Origin: Saccharomonospora piscinae
GTDB taxonomy: Bacteria; Actinomycetota; Actinomycetes; Mycobacteriales; Pseudonocardiaceae
Length of the DNA stretch: 64,000 nucleotides
Direction: 5' to 3'
Assembly (NCBI RefSeq): GCF_005862235.1
Contig: NZ_VCEK01000002.1
Coordinates: 62,001 to 126,000, forward strand
Part shown: positions 9,619 to 18,534 of the stretch, one piece after another
Layout: each line of letters begins with the position of its first letter
How positions within the stretch are numbered: position 1 is the first letter of the stretch
Made by a program: the position numbers and the translations under genes
The notes under the pieces: generated by a model
Database searches by the model: none
The model's input: the letters and a program-made list of their open reading frames with translations, nothing else
Told to the model about the DNA's origin: nothing

Positions 9619-10197
9619 TCACACGTCTGCCACGGCCGGGTCACGGCCGGCGAGCCCCAGTACCCGCGCGAGCGGCGGCGCGCCGACCTCCACAGCAACC
9701 TCGGGACCGAACACTCGATTCGCCCTGCCCTGTGGGCCGAGTACGCGCAGCGCACCCGCAACGGCGTCGACCGCGACCGGTTCACCGCGGTAGTCGAGCC
9801 CGGCGGCGACGGCCAGGTCCCACCCGTGGAGGACGAACTCGCACAGCGCCATCGCGCCGATCATGCGCGCGGGAAGTTCCTGCTGCTCGAACATGCGCGT
9901 GCCCACCCACGCTCCGGGCTCGGCCAGGACCGCCGCCAGCCTGCTCGCCTCCGTGAGCACCCGCTCCCGCGGGTCGGCGCCCGTCGGGACAGCCCACGAT
10001 TCGGCGAGTTCCGACCCGCTCGCGGCGGCGCGCAGGCGCGGCAACCAGTGGCAGAGGTGCCCCAGCAACGCGGCCACGTCGAAGTCTTCACACGGGGTCG
10101 GCGCCCGGAGCGCATCAGCGGGCAGAGCGACGACGACGTCCGAGAACGCCGCCACGGCCGGACGGACGGCGGCGCTGGACTCCGGAAGGTCGATCAT
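9619..10197 (-). CDS. TIGR03086-type DinB/MDMPI-like metal-binding protein
   Basis: 192 residues, DinB_2/mycothiol-dependent maleylpyruvate isomerase N-terminal fold. The typical TPCEDFDVAALLGHL segment with the first metal His, and the HGWDLA motif with the second, are visible. Family members are thiol-dependent transferases or isomerases using mycothiol; the substrate here is unknown. ATG at 10197 gives the canonical N-terminus. It is divergent from the AraC gene with 72 bases between, which suggests direct control by that regulator. Confidence 0.82.
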   Translation of the reverse strand: MIDLPESSAAVRPAVAAFSDVVVALPADALRAPTPCEDFDVAALLGHLCHWLPRLRAAASGSELAESWAVPTGADPRERVLTEASRLAAVLAEPGAWVGTRMFEQQELPARMIGAMALCEFVLHGWDLAVAAGLDYRGEPVAVDAVAGALRVLGPQGRANRVFGPEVAVEVGAPPLARVLGLAGRDPAVADV

Positions 10198-10269
10198 GGG
10201 TCTATTCCACTGCCCGCGGCAGGCTGCTGTCTTGCAGAAACGCGACAGCCCGGCCGTAGGCTCGCCACC

Positions 10270-11082
10270 ATGGCACGCGCGCTGCAGGGGGTTCTCCACC
10301 GAAACGCCGCCGCGTCGAAGTTCACTCTCACCCAGCACGCACCCGCGCCCGCACTGCGAGAGCAGCTGGAGTACCACTGGATCGTGCGCTGGGGCCTGCC
10401 CGGTGCCACCGTCCACGAGCAGCGCGTCCTACCGAACCTGTCCACGCACGTCGTGTTCGGGACCGAGGCGGCAGGGGTCTGGGGGCCGGCCCGCTCGCTG
10501 TTCTCCATCACCCTGCGCGGGAGCGGGATGGCACTCGGTGCGCGCGTGCGGCCAGGCTGTTGCGCCGCGCTGCTCGGCAAGCCCGCCACGGCATTCGCCG
10601 GACACTCCGTCCCGCTGGTCGACGCACTCGGCCCTTCGGCAACACCCGCGACCACCGCCGCGAACGGGTCGGTGCCCGACGCGGAACTGGTGGGGCTGGT
10701 CAACGACGTGCTCGCCGCCGGTGCCCGACCGCTGTCCGCCGCCGAGCGGAACGCGCGCGACGCCGTGCGTCTTCTCGCGCACGATCCGAGCATCACCCGT
10801 GTCGGCCAGCTCGCAGCCGGAACGGGAATGACGGTGCGAACACTGCAGCGGTTGTTCGCCGCCCACGTCGGAACGAGCCCGAAGTGGGCCGTCCGCATCC
10901 ATCGGTTGCACGACGCCGCCGCGCGACTGGCCTCCGATTTCGTACCCAGCCAGGCCGGACTCGCCGCCGAACTCGGCTACAGCGACCAGGCGCATTTCGT
11001 CCGGGATTTCACCACGGTGGTCGGCACGCCACCGGCGTCGTACGCACGGCAACAGAAAGTAACCGAACAGGTGCGGAACTGA
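10270..11082 (+). CDS. AraC-family transcriptional regulator
   Basis: 270 residues. The N-terminal part (about 1-160) resembles the sensory half seen in DUF6597-type AraC regulators; the C-terminal part (about 165-260) has two helix-turn-helix units with LAAGTGMTVRTLQRLF and the AraC signature LGYSDQAHFVRDFTTVVG. ATG at 10270 follows the short divergent promoter region shared with the DinB-like gene, its likely target. The effector is unknown. Confidence 0.88.
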   Translation: MARALQGVLHRNAAASKFTLTQHAPAPALREQLEYHWIVRWGLPGATVHEQRVLPNLSTHVVFGTEAAGVWGPARSLFSITLRGSGMALGARVRPGCCAALLGKPATAFAGHSVPLVDALGPSATPATTAANGSVPDAELVGLVNDVLAAGARPLSAAERNARDAVRLLAHDPSITRVGQLAAGTGMTVRTLQRLFAAHVGTSPKWAVRIHRLHDAAARLASDFVPSQAGLAAELGYSDQAHFVRDFTTVVGTPPASYARQQKVTEQVRN

Positions 11083-11083
11083 A

Positions 11084-11118
11084 TACGGCCTCCCGGGTGT
11101 GTCACCCGAGAGGCCGTA
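11084..11118. terminator. Bidirectional terminator between the AraC gene and lsr2
   Basis: Sixteen-base arms TACGGCCTCCCGGGTG (11084-11099) and CACCCGAGAGGCCGTA (11103-11118) pair with one mismatch around a 3-base loop, directly after the AraC stop and just before the lsr2 stop of the convergent gene. Confidence 0.85.
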
Positions 11119-11132
11119 GTTCATGATGTCGT

Positions 11133-11480
11133 TCAGTTCCGCCTGTGGTAAGCATCGACGACCTCGGACGGGATGCGTCCACGATCCGAGACCTCGTAAC
11201 CGTTCTTGCGCGCCCAGGCGCGAATTGCCTGGTTCTGCTCCCTGTCCACGCTGGCGGAGCGTGCGTTCGCTTTCGCGGCGCCCTTGCTGGACGGCCGCTT
11301 ACGGCCACCGGCCCTGCGAGCGTGCTCGACGTACTGGGCGAGGGCGTCACGCAATTCTTCCGCATTTTCGGAGGAGAGATCGATCTCGTAGCTCACTCCG
11401 TCAAGACCGAACTCGACCGTCTCTTCCGCCTCCGACCCGTCCAGATCGTCCACGAGTGAGACGAGGACCTTCTGCGCCAT
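11133..11480 (-). CDS. lsr2: Lsr2 nucleoid-associated protein (H-NS-like xenogeneic silencer)
   Basis: 115 residues. The N-terminal dimerisation domain (about 1-60) starts [15 protein letters not shown], followed by a basic linker and a DNA-binding domain whose R-G-R minor-groove clamp is at residues 100-102 (SDRGRIP), matching R97-G98-R99 of M. tuberculosis Lsr2. It bridges DNA and silences AT-rich, often acquired, genes. AGGAGG at 11487-11492 (complement) sits 6 bases before the ATG. The leader is strikingly AT-rich for this chromosome, consistent with self-binding. lysS, which lies next to lsr2 in mycobacteria, is absent here. Confidence 0.98.
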   Translation of the reverse strand: MAQKVLVSLVDDLDGSEAEETVEFGLDGVSYEIDLSSENAEELRDALAQYVEHARRAGGRKRPSSKGAAKANARSASVDREQNQAIRAWARKNGYEVSDRGRIPSEVVDAYHRRN

Positions 11481-11553
11481 CTTATTCCTCCTGCTGAAGC
11501 CATGCCGAGATCACGTGGTGTCCACGCCCGAGCCAGAAGTCTTGACCGAGCTT

Positions 11554-11583
11554 ATTGTTACCCGCTCGCGCACAATAACGCAA
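11554..11583 (-). promoter_or_regulatory. Candidate lsr2 promoter with overlapping palindrome
   Basis: On the minus strand TTGCGT (complement of 11578-11583) is followed 17 bases later by TAACAAT (complement of 11554-11560), a plausible -35/-10 pair about 75-100 bases upstream of the start codon. TTATTGT (11552-11558) and ACAATAA (11572-11578) form a 7-bp inverted repeat over the -10 and spacer, a possible operator or Lsr2 site. Read by eye only. Confidence 0.4.
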
Positions 11584-11661
11584 ATCAACTTCGTCGATTG
11601 TCTCGGGCACCCGACTCGTCGTTGACTCCGTCTTATGGGCCTTATGCGAGGCAACACAATC

Positions 11662-12468
11662 TCAGGCTCGCGCGTGTCGACCCGGCCCGGTGTTCCTCTC
11701 GAAAACCAGCCGCAACCCCAGCAAGGTGAGATGGGGCACGTGCTCACCGATGGTTTCCGACTCCTCCAGCACCAGCGGAGCGAGACCCCCGGTGGCGATC
11801 ACATGGACCGGCGCTCCCGACGCCGCCGTCAACTCCCGTGAGATGCGTCTGACCAGCCCGTCGACCTGCCCGGCGAAACCGTACAGAATCCCCGATTGCA
11901 GGCACTCGACGGTGTTCTTGCCGATCACCGACCTGGGCGGGACGAGTTCCACCGTCCGGAGTGCGGCGGCTCGCGCGGCGAGGGCATCCACCGAAATGTC
12001 GATTCCCGGCGCGAACGCACCACCCAGGAACTCGCCCCTGGCCGAAATGGCGTCCACGTTGGTGGAGGTGCCGAAGTCGACCACGACGCAGGCCGTGTTG
12101 TGCAGGTGGTGGGCCGCGAGGGTGTTCACGAGCCGGTCGCCGCCCACTTCCTTCGGGTTGTCCACCAGCAGTGGAACCCCGGTACGCACTCCCGGCTCCA
12201 CGATGACTTTCGGGGTGTCGGGATAGTAGCGGTCGAGCATCACCCGCAGTTCCCGCAGCACCGCGGGCACCGTGGACAGCGCGCTGATTCCGGTGACCTC
12301 GTCCGCGTGCTCACCGAGCAACCCGCGCATGGTCAGCGCGAGCTCGTCGGCCGTCATGTGCGGGTCCGTCCGCATCCGCCAGTCGCGCACCAGCCTGGCC
12401 TCGTCACCGCGACCGGCGTGCAGGCCGAGAACGATGTTCGAGTTCCCGACGTCGACGGTGAGCAGCAC
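11662..12468 (-). CDS. coaX: Type III pantothenate kinase
   Basis: 268 residues, ASKHA-fold kinase making 4-phosphopantothenate for CoA. Phosphate-1 motif DVGNSN (residues 6-11), GGDR in the pantothenate-binding stretch, phosphate-2 motif DFGTST and the GGAFAPG loop are visible. Type III enzymes need a monovalent cation and are not feedback-inhibited by CoA. It starts with GTG directly after the panD stop codon, so it is part of one operon with panD and panC. Confidence 0.96.
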   Translation of the reverse strand: MLLTVDVGNSNIVLGLHAGRGDEARLVRDWRMRTDPHMTADELALTMRGLLGEHADEVTGISALSTVPAVLRELRVMLDRYYPDTPKVIVEPGVRTGVPLLVDNPKEVGGDRLVNTLAAHHLHNTACVVVDFGTSTNVDAISARGEFLGGAFAPGIDISVDALAARAAALRTVELVPPRSVIGKNTVECLQSGILYGFAGQVDGLVRRISRELTAASGAPVHVIATGGLAPLVLEESETIGEHVPHLTLLGLRLVFERNTGPGRHARA

Positions 12469-12972
12469 CTAGTTCTCCGCCTGCAACAGCGCGTCGAGGC
12501 GGGCCGCGTCGACGGTCTCCGCCCGCGCGGGCAGCGTGGTGCGCCGGGGGACCTCGACGCCGACGGCGGTGGCACCGCTGGCGAGCCCGTGGCCCTCGGG
12601 CACCTCGGCGGGATCGCCACCCCGGGTGACGATGCGGTTGTCGCTGTCCACGAACACGATGCTCGGCACGTAGGACGCCGCCTCCGCGGAGTCCATCTGC
12701 CCGTAGGCGATGAGGATGACGATGTCGCCGGGATGGACGAGATGGGCGGCTGCCCCGTTGATACCGATGACGCCGCTGTCGCGCTCGCCCTCGATCACGT
12801 AGGTCTCCAACCGGGCTCCGTTGGTGACGTCGACGATCGTCACCAGCTCGCCGGGCAGCAGGTCGGCCGCGTCCAGCAGCGTGCGGTCCACGGTCACCGA
12901 GCCGACGTAGTGCAGGTCGGCCTGTGTCACCGTCGCCCGGTGGATCTTCGACTTCAGCATGGTTCGGTACAT
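12469..12972 (-). CDS. panD: Aspartate 1-decarboxylase proenzyme
   Basis: Makes beta-alanine from aspartate after self-cleavage between Gly24 and Ser25 (HYVGSVT), which creates the pyruvoyl cofactor. At 167 residues it is about 25-40 longer than common PanD because of a C-terminal tail after [13 protein letters not shown] at 12972 is supported by GGAGAGGGAG upstream; the internal ATG at 12960 has none. In Mtb the PanD C-terminal tail is where pyrazinoic-acid-resistance changes map, so tail length is of interest. Confidence 0.96.
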   Translation of the reverse strand: MYRTMLKSKIHRATVTQADLHYVGSVTVDRTLLDAADLLPGELVTIVDVTNGARLETYVIEGERDSGVIGINGAAAHLVHPGDIVILIAYGQMDSAEAASYVPSIVFVDSDNRIVTRGGDPAEVPEGHGLASGATAVGVEVPRRTTLPARAETVDAARLDALLQAEN

Positions 12973-13002
12973 CGCGGGACTCCCTCTCCTACCCCTGGGT
13001 CC

Positions 13003-13905
13003 TCACTGCTCGATGCCGTGTTGGGCCGCCGCGCCCACCAGCACTCCGACGTTGTCGATGAGCCGGGTGGTTCCGAGTTTCGCCGCGACGAGCAACCGGG
13101 CCTCGCCGTCGGTGGGGGGCGGTCCGAACTCGGGATCACGCAGTTCGAGGTACTCCACGGCCACCTCCGGCCTGGCGGCCAGCGTGGCGCGCGCGGCGTC
13201 GAGCACCGCCGCCGCACCGTGGCCGCCCGCATGGGCACCCGCGGTCAGAGCCGCCGACAGCACCACCGCCTGCTCACGCTGCTCGGCCGTCAGGTAGGCG
13301 TTGCGGGACGACAGCGCGAGGCCGTCCGGTTCCCTGAGCGTGGGAACGCCGAGCACCCGCACGTCCAGATCGAGGTCCCGCACCATGCGCCGCAGCAGGA
13401 CGAGCTGCTGGTAGTCCTTCTCCCCGAACAGCGCGTGGTGCGGACGGACCAAGTTGAACAGCTTCGCGACGACGGTCAGCACGCCCGCGAAGTGGCCGGG
13501 GCGGGCGGCGCCCTCCAGCTCGTCCCCGAGTGGCCCGGGATGCACGGTCACGGCCGCGCCGGGCGCGTAGAGCGCCTCGGCGGACGGGGTGAACGCGATG
13601 TCGACACCCATCTCCTCCAGCACCGCGAGATCGTCGTCGAGCGGACGGGGATAGGCGTCGAAGTCCTCGTCGCGCCCGAACTGGAGCGGGTTCACGAAGA
13701 CGGAGGCCACCACCACCGTGTTGGGCAGGCGCTTGGCCCGGCGCAACAGTTCGCGGTGACCGGCGTGCAGCGCGCCCATCGTCGGCACGAGCGCCACGTT
13801 GCGGCCCACGGCCCGCAGGGCGGCGCAGACCTGACGGAGGTCGGACGGCGCCCGGTAGGTGTTCAGCTGCCCCCGGCTGAACTTCGGTGTGGTCTTCGGT
13901 GTCAC
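13003..13905 (-). CDS. panC: Pantothenate synthetase
   Basis: 300 residues; joins pantoate and beta-alanine using ATP. It shows the nucleotidyltransferase HIGH-like motif PTMGALHAGH, FVNPLQFG, GEKDYQQL, and the KMSKS-like LSSRNAYL. The GTG start overlaps the stop of the upstream DUF2520 gene (GTGA), which argues for coupled expression. Confidence 0.97.
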   Translation of the reverse strand: MTPKTTPKFSRGQLNTYRAPSDLRQVCAALRAVGRNVALVPTMGALHAGHRELLRRAKRLPNTVVVASVFVNPLQFGRDEDFDAYPRPLDDDLAVLEEMGVDIAFTPSAEALYAPGAAVTVHPGPLGDELEGAARPGHFAGVLTVVAKLFNLVRPHHALFGEKDYQQLVLLRRMVRDLDLDVRVLGVPTLREPDGLALSSRNAYLTAEQREQAVVLSAALTAGAHAGGHGAAAVLDAARATLAARPEVAVEYLELRDPEFGPPPTDGEARLLVAAKLGTTRLIDNVGVLVGAAAQHGIEQ

Positions 13906-14831
13906 TGGCCCTCACGTCCGTCGTCGAGCAGTTCGGTGATCGCGGCGGCGTCGTCCTGCCCGAGCAGCCCGGCCCGGTGCGCCCGCGTGGCCGTGCGGCC
14001 AGCCAGCGCGGTGTAGGCGGGCAAGAGCTCGGGCGCGCGCTCGGCGAGCACCCGCAGATGCGTGTCGACGGTGCCCGTGTCGCCGCGCGCGACCGGACCG
14101 GTGAGCGCCCGGTCGCCGTGCCGCAGCGCGTTGTCCAGCGCGGCGGACAGCAGCGGGGCGAGCAACCGTTCCGGTTCGCCGACGCCACCACGGCGCAACA
14201 ATTCCACACAGTCGGCGACCAACGTCGCGAGGTGGTTCGCACCGTGCGACAGCGCGGCGTGGTAGAGCGGGCGGGCGGCGGCGGGCAGCCGCACCGGCTC
14301 CGCCCCCATCTCCACGGTCAGCGCCTCGCCCACGTTCCACGCGGCGTCGTCGCCGTCGGCGGCGGTCACGCCGACGGTGCACGAGTCGAGGCGCTGGAGG
14401 TCCTCGGGCGCTCCCGTGAACGTCATCACCGGATGCAGCGCCAGGGGCAAAGCGCCCGCGTCGACAGCGGGACGCAACACGTCGATGCCGTGCGCGCCGC
14501 ACGTGTGCACCACGATCTGGCCCTGGCGGAAGGCACCGGCTCGGGCGAGGCCAGCCACCATCGGAGCGAGGACGTCGTCCGGCAACGCGAGCAGCACCAG
14601 ATCGGCGCTGGACACCACCTCGTCGGGCGGTCGCAGCGGCACCCCGGGCAGCAGCCGCTCCGCGCGGCGTACCGATGCGTCGGACACCCCGGACGCGGCC
14701 ACGACGGTGTGCCCGGCGCGCGCCAGCGCCGCACCCAGCACACTGCCGACGCGGCCCGCCGACACCACACCGACGGCGAGTCTTGCGGGGCGGTTCACCG
14801 CCTGCCCCACTGGACGTTCATCGCACGACAC
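13902..14831 (-). CDS. Rossmann-fold DUF2520 protein of the pantothenate operon
   Basis: 309 residues. An NAD(P)-binding Rossmann unit begins VGVVSAGRVGSVLGAAL, followed by the DUF2520 helical domain from about residue 130 (LHPVMTFTG, then the YHAALSHGANHL segment). The overall plan resembles ketopantoate reductase or 6-phosphogluconate-dehydrogenase-like enzymes. It overlaps panC by 4 bases, and the orthologue Rv3603c sits in the same place in mycobacteria. The reaction is unproven. GTG at 14831 is listed; GTG at 14798, preceded by GGGGCAGG, is an equally good start. Confidence 0.85.
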   Translation of the reverse strand: MSCDERPVGQAVNRPARLAVGVVSAGRVGSVLGAALARAGHTVVAASGVSDASVRRAERLLPGVPLRPPDEVVSSADLVLLALPDDVLAPMVAGLARAGAFRQGQIVVHTCGAHGIDVLRPAVDAGALPLALHPVMTFTGAPEDLQRLDSCTVGVTAADGDDAAWNVGEALTVEMGAEPVRLPAAARPLYHAALSHGANHLATLVADCVELLRRGGVGEPERLLAPLLSAALDNALRHGDRALTGPVARGDTGTVDTHLRVLAERAPELLPAYTALAGRTATRAHRAGLLGQDDAAAITELLDDGREGQ

Positions 14832-14931
14832 TCCCGGACTCGTTCCAGTCCCGCTCGGTCGGCGCGGGTACCGGACGACGGCGCGAGACTAGTCCGGCGC
14901 GAACCACCGCGCGCCCGCGAGGTGATGAGCT

Positions 14932-16155
14932 TCACCCGTCGGTGCGGCGCGTGGCCAGCCGAACCGCCTCGCGCCGGGTGTGCCGCAACACGGCCAGCAA
15001 CTCGGCCTGCCTGCCCTCGGGCGCGGCGTCGCCCGCCCAGCGGCGCGCGAACGCCAGCTCCGTGACGGCGGCCTGGTAGGCGGCCACGGCTCGGCCCGCG
15101 GCCCGGCCCGACTCCGCACGTGCCTGCCTGCGCCAGCGCGCCCGTTCCCGCAGCTCGCTCAGCAGGGGCACCTCGGACGGCGCGATCCAGCCCGCCTCGG
15201 CCATGCCGGGCAACGCGGCGGCGATGATGCGCTGCTCCCTGCGGCGCTGCCACAGCATCACCAGCACCACCGACACGAAGATCGGCATCATGATGAGGAA
15301 GTAGACGTCGAGGAACACGTCGGCGCCGCCCAGCGTGGCCGACGCGTTCCACAGCGCGTGCAGCAGGACGGCACCCACGTAGGCCGCCAGCGGGATCGCG
15401 ATCTTCGCCGACCGGCGACGCGACCGCACCACCAGCCCGACACCGAGTCCGATCACGACAGAGAAGAGCGGATGCGCGAACGGGGACAGGACACCACGGA
15501 GGAGGAACGCCGCAAGGACCCCCGCGGACGACAGTCCATCGCCCAGTCCGTGTTCGACGAAGGCGCGGCCGAAGTAGTAGATGTTCTCCGTGAAGGCGAA
15601 CCCCGCCGCGCTGAACCCGGCGTACACGATGCCGTCGACGACCCCGTCGAACTCGTGCGAGCGCCGCCACATGAGCGCCACCACGGGAACGGCCTTGGCC
15701 GCCTCCTCCACCAAGGGCGCCGACACGATCGCGCTCACCGTGCCACCGCTACCGGTGCCCAGCAGCAGGTCACCCACGGCCTCGGCGGTGTCGTTCACCA
15801 GCAACGCCGTCAGCGTGGCGACACAGGCGCCCCACCCGAAGGTGAACAGCAGCAGCCTCGCGGGCTCGGGCTCCCAGCGGTCGATCCACAGAAACGCCGC
15901 CACCACGACCAGCACCGGCAGTACCGCGGCGACCACCCCGATGAGCACGGCGAGCACGCCGACGCGCACGGTGGCCAGGCCCAGCACCAGCAGGCCGCAC
16001 ACGGCGAGACCGACGATCCCCGCCACCGGAAGCAGCACGGAGACCCGGCGCGGCGGGTGACGGCGAAGGTGGGCGGGTGACGGCGTGGGCTCGTCGGTGC
16101 GGGCCGACCCGGAATCACCGGGCGATCCGGGCTGGTCTGCGGTGGCTCCCCTCAC
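14932..16155 (-). CDS. PrsW-family intramembrane metalloprotease
   Basis: 407 residues with about eight membrane helices. The family motifs are present: VEEAAKAVPVV (EExxK), FAFTENIYYF, AHPLFS and LHALWN. In Bacillus, PrsW makes the site-1 cut in the anti-sigma factor RsiW; actinobacterial members have no assigned target. The C-terminal about 110 residues are a soluble Arg-rich helical region outside the conserved core. The start codon is GTG. Confidence 0.85.
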   Translation of the reverse strand: MRGATADQPGSPGDSGSARTDEPTPSPAHLRRHPPRRVSVLLPVAGIVGLAVCGLLVLGLATVRVGVLAVLIGVVAAVLPVLVVVAAFLWIDRWEPEPARLLLFTFGWGACVATLTALLVNDTAEAVGDLLLGTGSGGTVSAIVSAPLVEEAAKAVPVVALMWRRSHEFDGVVDGIVYAGFSAAGFAFTENIYYFGRAFVEHGLGDGLSSAGVLAAFLLRGVLSPFAHPLFSVVIGLGVGLVVRSRRRSAKIAIPLAAYVGAVLLHALWNASATLGGADVFLDVYFLIMMPIFVSVVLVMLWQRRREQRIIAAALPGMAEAGWIAPSEVPLLSELRERARWRRQARAESGRAAGRAVAAYQAAVTELAFARRWAGDAAPEGRQAELLAVLRHTRREAVRLATRRTDG

Positions 16156-16197
16156 GCGGGCACTCTAGCGACCCGCGCGGGGAGCTGGTCGTGGCAG

Positions 16198-17925
16198 TCA
16201 GTCCGCGGCGCGGCGGCGACGGCGCGGCGAGGCACCGCTCGCGCCGTACGCGGCGAGCAGGTCGCTGACGGACCGACCCTCCGCGTGCGACCCGGCGGGC
16301 TCCGCGTCGTCGAACTCCGGCTCCGGTGCCCTGCGCCTGCCCGCCCCCGGTTCGGCATCGCCCTCCGACGAGGTGCCCAGCCAGGAGGGCTGCTCGTCGT
16401 CGGCCCGGTAGCGCCTGCCCCGGCCGGACTGCGGTGTGGTCTCCGGCGCCGTGGTCGAGCCGTTCGCCCTCGACGCGGGCTCGTCGGCGGGCTCGGCACG
16501 CCGCCTGCGGCCACCGGAGGGCCGGGCGTCCCGGATCTCCGGTGGCAGAGTCGGGTTGGGTTCCGGTGCGACCGGCTCGGCCGGTTGGGCACGCGACACC
16601 ACCGGAGCACCGGCCACCGTGGCCTCCGAACCGGACCCCGTGGATTCGGTGGCCCCTGCCGCCGCCGAGGGCTCGGCCGGCTGGGGCTGGGCCTGCTGGG
16701 CCGGTTTCGGGGCCTCGGCCGGTGGAGGCCGCCGGGTGACCGGCGCGCGCACCTCGGTGGGAGGTTGCGCATCCGCCGTCCTCGGCGGCACGGGACGGGC
16801 GGGCGGGCCGCCACGGCGCGGCGGGATGGGCGGCGTCACGGCGGTCCTGCCCTCCACCGGCGACTGTGTTCGGGTCGGGGCCTCCTCGACGGCGGGCTGC
16901 GGTCGACGAACAGCCGCGGGCCCCGAAGGGGCCGAGCCGCCCGCGGCAGCAGCGTCCACCGGGGCGACCGCGGGCCGGGAACGCTCGACGGGACGCTCGG
17001 CGGCCGGTTCCGGCGCGCGGCGCGGCGCGTACTGCGCGGGCGGTGGCGTGCCGGGAGGACCGGCGACGGGCCGCTGGTTGGAGCGCGACCGTTCGGACCT
17101 GGCACGGTTCGCGGCCTCGCTGGCACGCGCCATCGCCGCGCCCGGCTTCGGCTGCACCCGCCGCGTCGGGGGATCGACCGGCTGCTGGTTGGGCCTGCTG
17201 TCCTCGGCGGGACGCGACGGCCTCGGCACGAAGCGCGTGCGCGGCGGGCCCGGCTCCCGACGGCGGGGCTGCTCCGCCCTCGCGACCATCGGCTCGTCGG
17301 GCTCGGCGGGCTCGGGCGCGGGTTCCGCGTCCCGGTCGCGGACGCGGCCGATCAACTCGGTCGGCTGGTCCACGACCTCCGCGTCCGCTCCGACCGTGAG
17401 CTGGGCGGGCCGCCCGTTGCCCGGTTCCCCCGCCGCGACGAGCTTGGGTTCCTCGCCGAGCTTGCGCATGCGGGTCGACTGCGCCGTCAGCGCCACCCGC
17501 TCCCACAGCACCTCACCGCCGAAGAGGTTCTGGAGGTTCTCGCGCAGGGTGCGCATCTCCTCTCGCAACGCCTCCAACTCGTCGCGGCTCTCCGACTCGA
17601 CCCGCCTGCGCGTCTCCGACTCGATCTCCAGCTCGTGCTCACGCCGCGCGGAGATCTCCTTCTGCAGTTCGAGTTCGTAGATCTGCTGGGCCTTCGAGGC
17701 GGATTTCTCGCTCGTCGCCGCCTGCCTGCGGTACTGGGCCGCCATCAGCGCGCCGATCAACGCGGCCCACAGCGCGGCGACGACCGCCAGCCTGATCCAC
17801 CGCAGATCGTCGGTCAGTACCAGGGCGACGGTGGCGCCGAGGGCGAGCAGGAAGCCGACAGCCAGCCACGGTTTGGACGCCGAACGGGCCCGCGAGTCGT
17901 CACCCACGCCAGTCATGCCCCACAC
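16198..17925 (-). CDS. Membrane protein with coiled coil and long Pro/Ala-rich tail (DUF6779-like)
   Basis: 575 residues of unknown function. Two membrane helices near the N-terminus (about 20-62) are followed by a Glu/Arg-rich coiled coil (about 72-140) and then over 400 low-complexity Pro/Ala/Arg residues, likely disordered. It occupies the position of mycobacterial Rv3604c between the DUF2520 and DUF3180 genes. GTG at 17925 has GGAAGG a few bases upstream; ATG at 17916 is an alternative. A scaffold role at the membrane is only a guess from its shape. Confidence 0.75.
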   Translation of the reverse strand: MWGMTGVGDDSRARSASKPWLAVGFLLALGATVALVLTDDLRWIRLAVVAALWAALIGALMAAQYRRQAATSEKSASKAQQIYELELQKEISARREHELEIESETRRRVESESRDELEALREEMRTLRENLQNLFGGEVLWERVALTAQSTRMRKLGEEPKLVAAGEPGNGRPAQLTVGADAEVVDQPTELIGRVRDRDAEPAPEPAEPDEPMVARAEQPRRREPGPPRTRFVPRPSRPAEDSRPNQQPVDPPTRRVQPKPGAAMARASEAANRARSERSRSNQRPVAGPPGTPPPAQYAPRRAPEPAAERPVERSRPAVAPVDAAAAGGSAPSGPAAVRRPQPAVEEAPTRTQSPVEGRTAVTPPIPPRRGGPPARPVPPRTADAQPPTEVRAPVTRRPPPAEAPKPAQQAQPQPAEPSAAAGATESTGSGSEATVAGAPVVSRAQPAEPVAPEPNPTLPPEIRDARPSGGRRRRAEPADEPASRANGSTTAPETTPQSGRGRRYRADDEQPSWLGTSSEGDAEPGAGRRRAPEPEFDDAEPAGSHAEGRSVSDLLAAYGASGASPRRRRRAAD

Positions 17926-17985
17926 CGTACCTTCCGGTGATCTGACCGAGACCTTTCCGGTACTTCGAGCGGTGGCCCTCGTGCG

Positions 17986-18447
17986 CTAATCGGTCGGTGC
18001 TCGCCCGTTGTCCCGATCACTGTTGTCCGGTGCGCGGCAGGAGTGCTCCAGCCACAGCGCAGCGCCGATCAACGCGGCGGCGCAACAGGCGCCGATCACC
18101 GCGGCCGGAAGATCATTGGCGGCGGCGACGATTTCCCCCGATTGTGGGCCGAGGTAGGCGAGCGCGCCCAGCCATGCGCCCAGCATGAGCGACCCCAGCA
18201 ACGACGACGCCTTCGCCAGCGCCACCGCCCGCGCGATCCCGACGCCGGTCACCACCCGCCGCGACGCGATCCGCGACCGGATCGCGAACGCCAGCGCCAG
18301 TTCCCCCGCCGCGAGCACCAGCAACGTCGCGCCCGCGAGCGTGGGAAGGGTTGGCAGGGAACCGAAGGCGACGCGGAACAGGGGGAACGTGACACCGAAC
18401 CCGATCACTCCGGCGACGAGCAGATCCCGTGCCCGCGTGAAATGCAT
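17986..18447 (-). CDS. DUF3180 four-helix membrane protein
   Basis: 153 residues with four predicted membrane helices and a short charged C-terminus. It matches the actinobacterial DUF3180 family by its start (MHFTRARDLLVAGV) and its position next to folK (Rv3605c in M. tuberculosis). Function is unknown. Here its link to folK is broken by the MerR gene on the other strand. Confidence 0.8.
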   Translation of the reverse strand: MHFTRARDLLVAGVIGFGVTFPLFRVAFGSLPTLPTLAGATLLVLAAGELALAFAIRSRIASRRVVTGVGIARAVALAKASSLLGSLMLGAWLGALAYLGPQSGEIVAAANDLPAAVIGACCAAALIGAALWLEHSCRAPDNSDRDNGRAPTD

Positions 18448-18486
18448 GGCCACCACCGTACCGAGGGTCGCGAATCCGTGTTTGAC

Positions 18487-18503
18487 TCTCCACCGACTGG
18501 AGA
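18487..18503. promoter_or_regulatory. Candidate MerR operator
   Basis: Inverted repeat TCTCC-7-GGAGA directly downstream of TTGACT (18482-18487), a good -35 hexamer pointing toward the MerR gene. MerR regulators typically bind such repeats in an over-long promoter spacer. I could not see a convincing -10, so this is tentative. Confidence 0.3.
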
Positions 18504-18534
18504 CACCACCATCGGTCCGGTGACGGGGGCGAGC

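Noticed and set aside
11896-14016. Long plus-strand frame across coaX, panD and panC
   Set aside because: Shadow of three clear enzymes; the product is His/Arg/Gly-rich and lacks a ribosome site.
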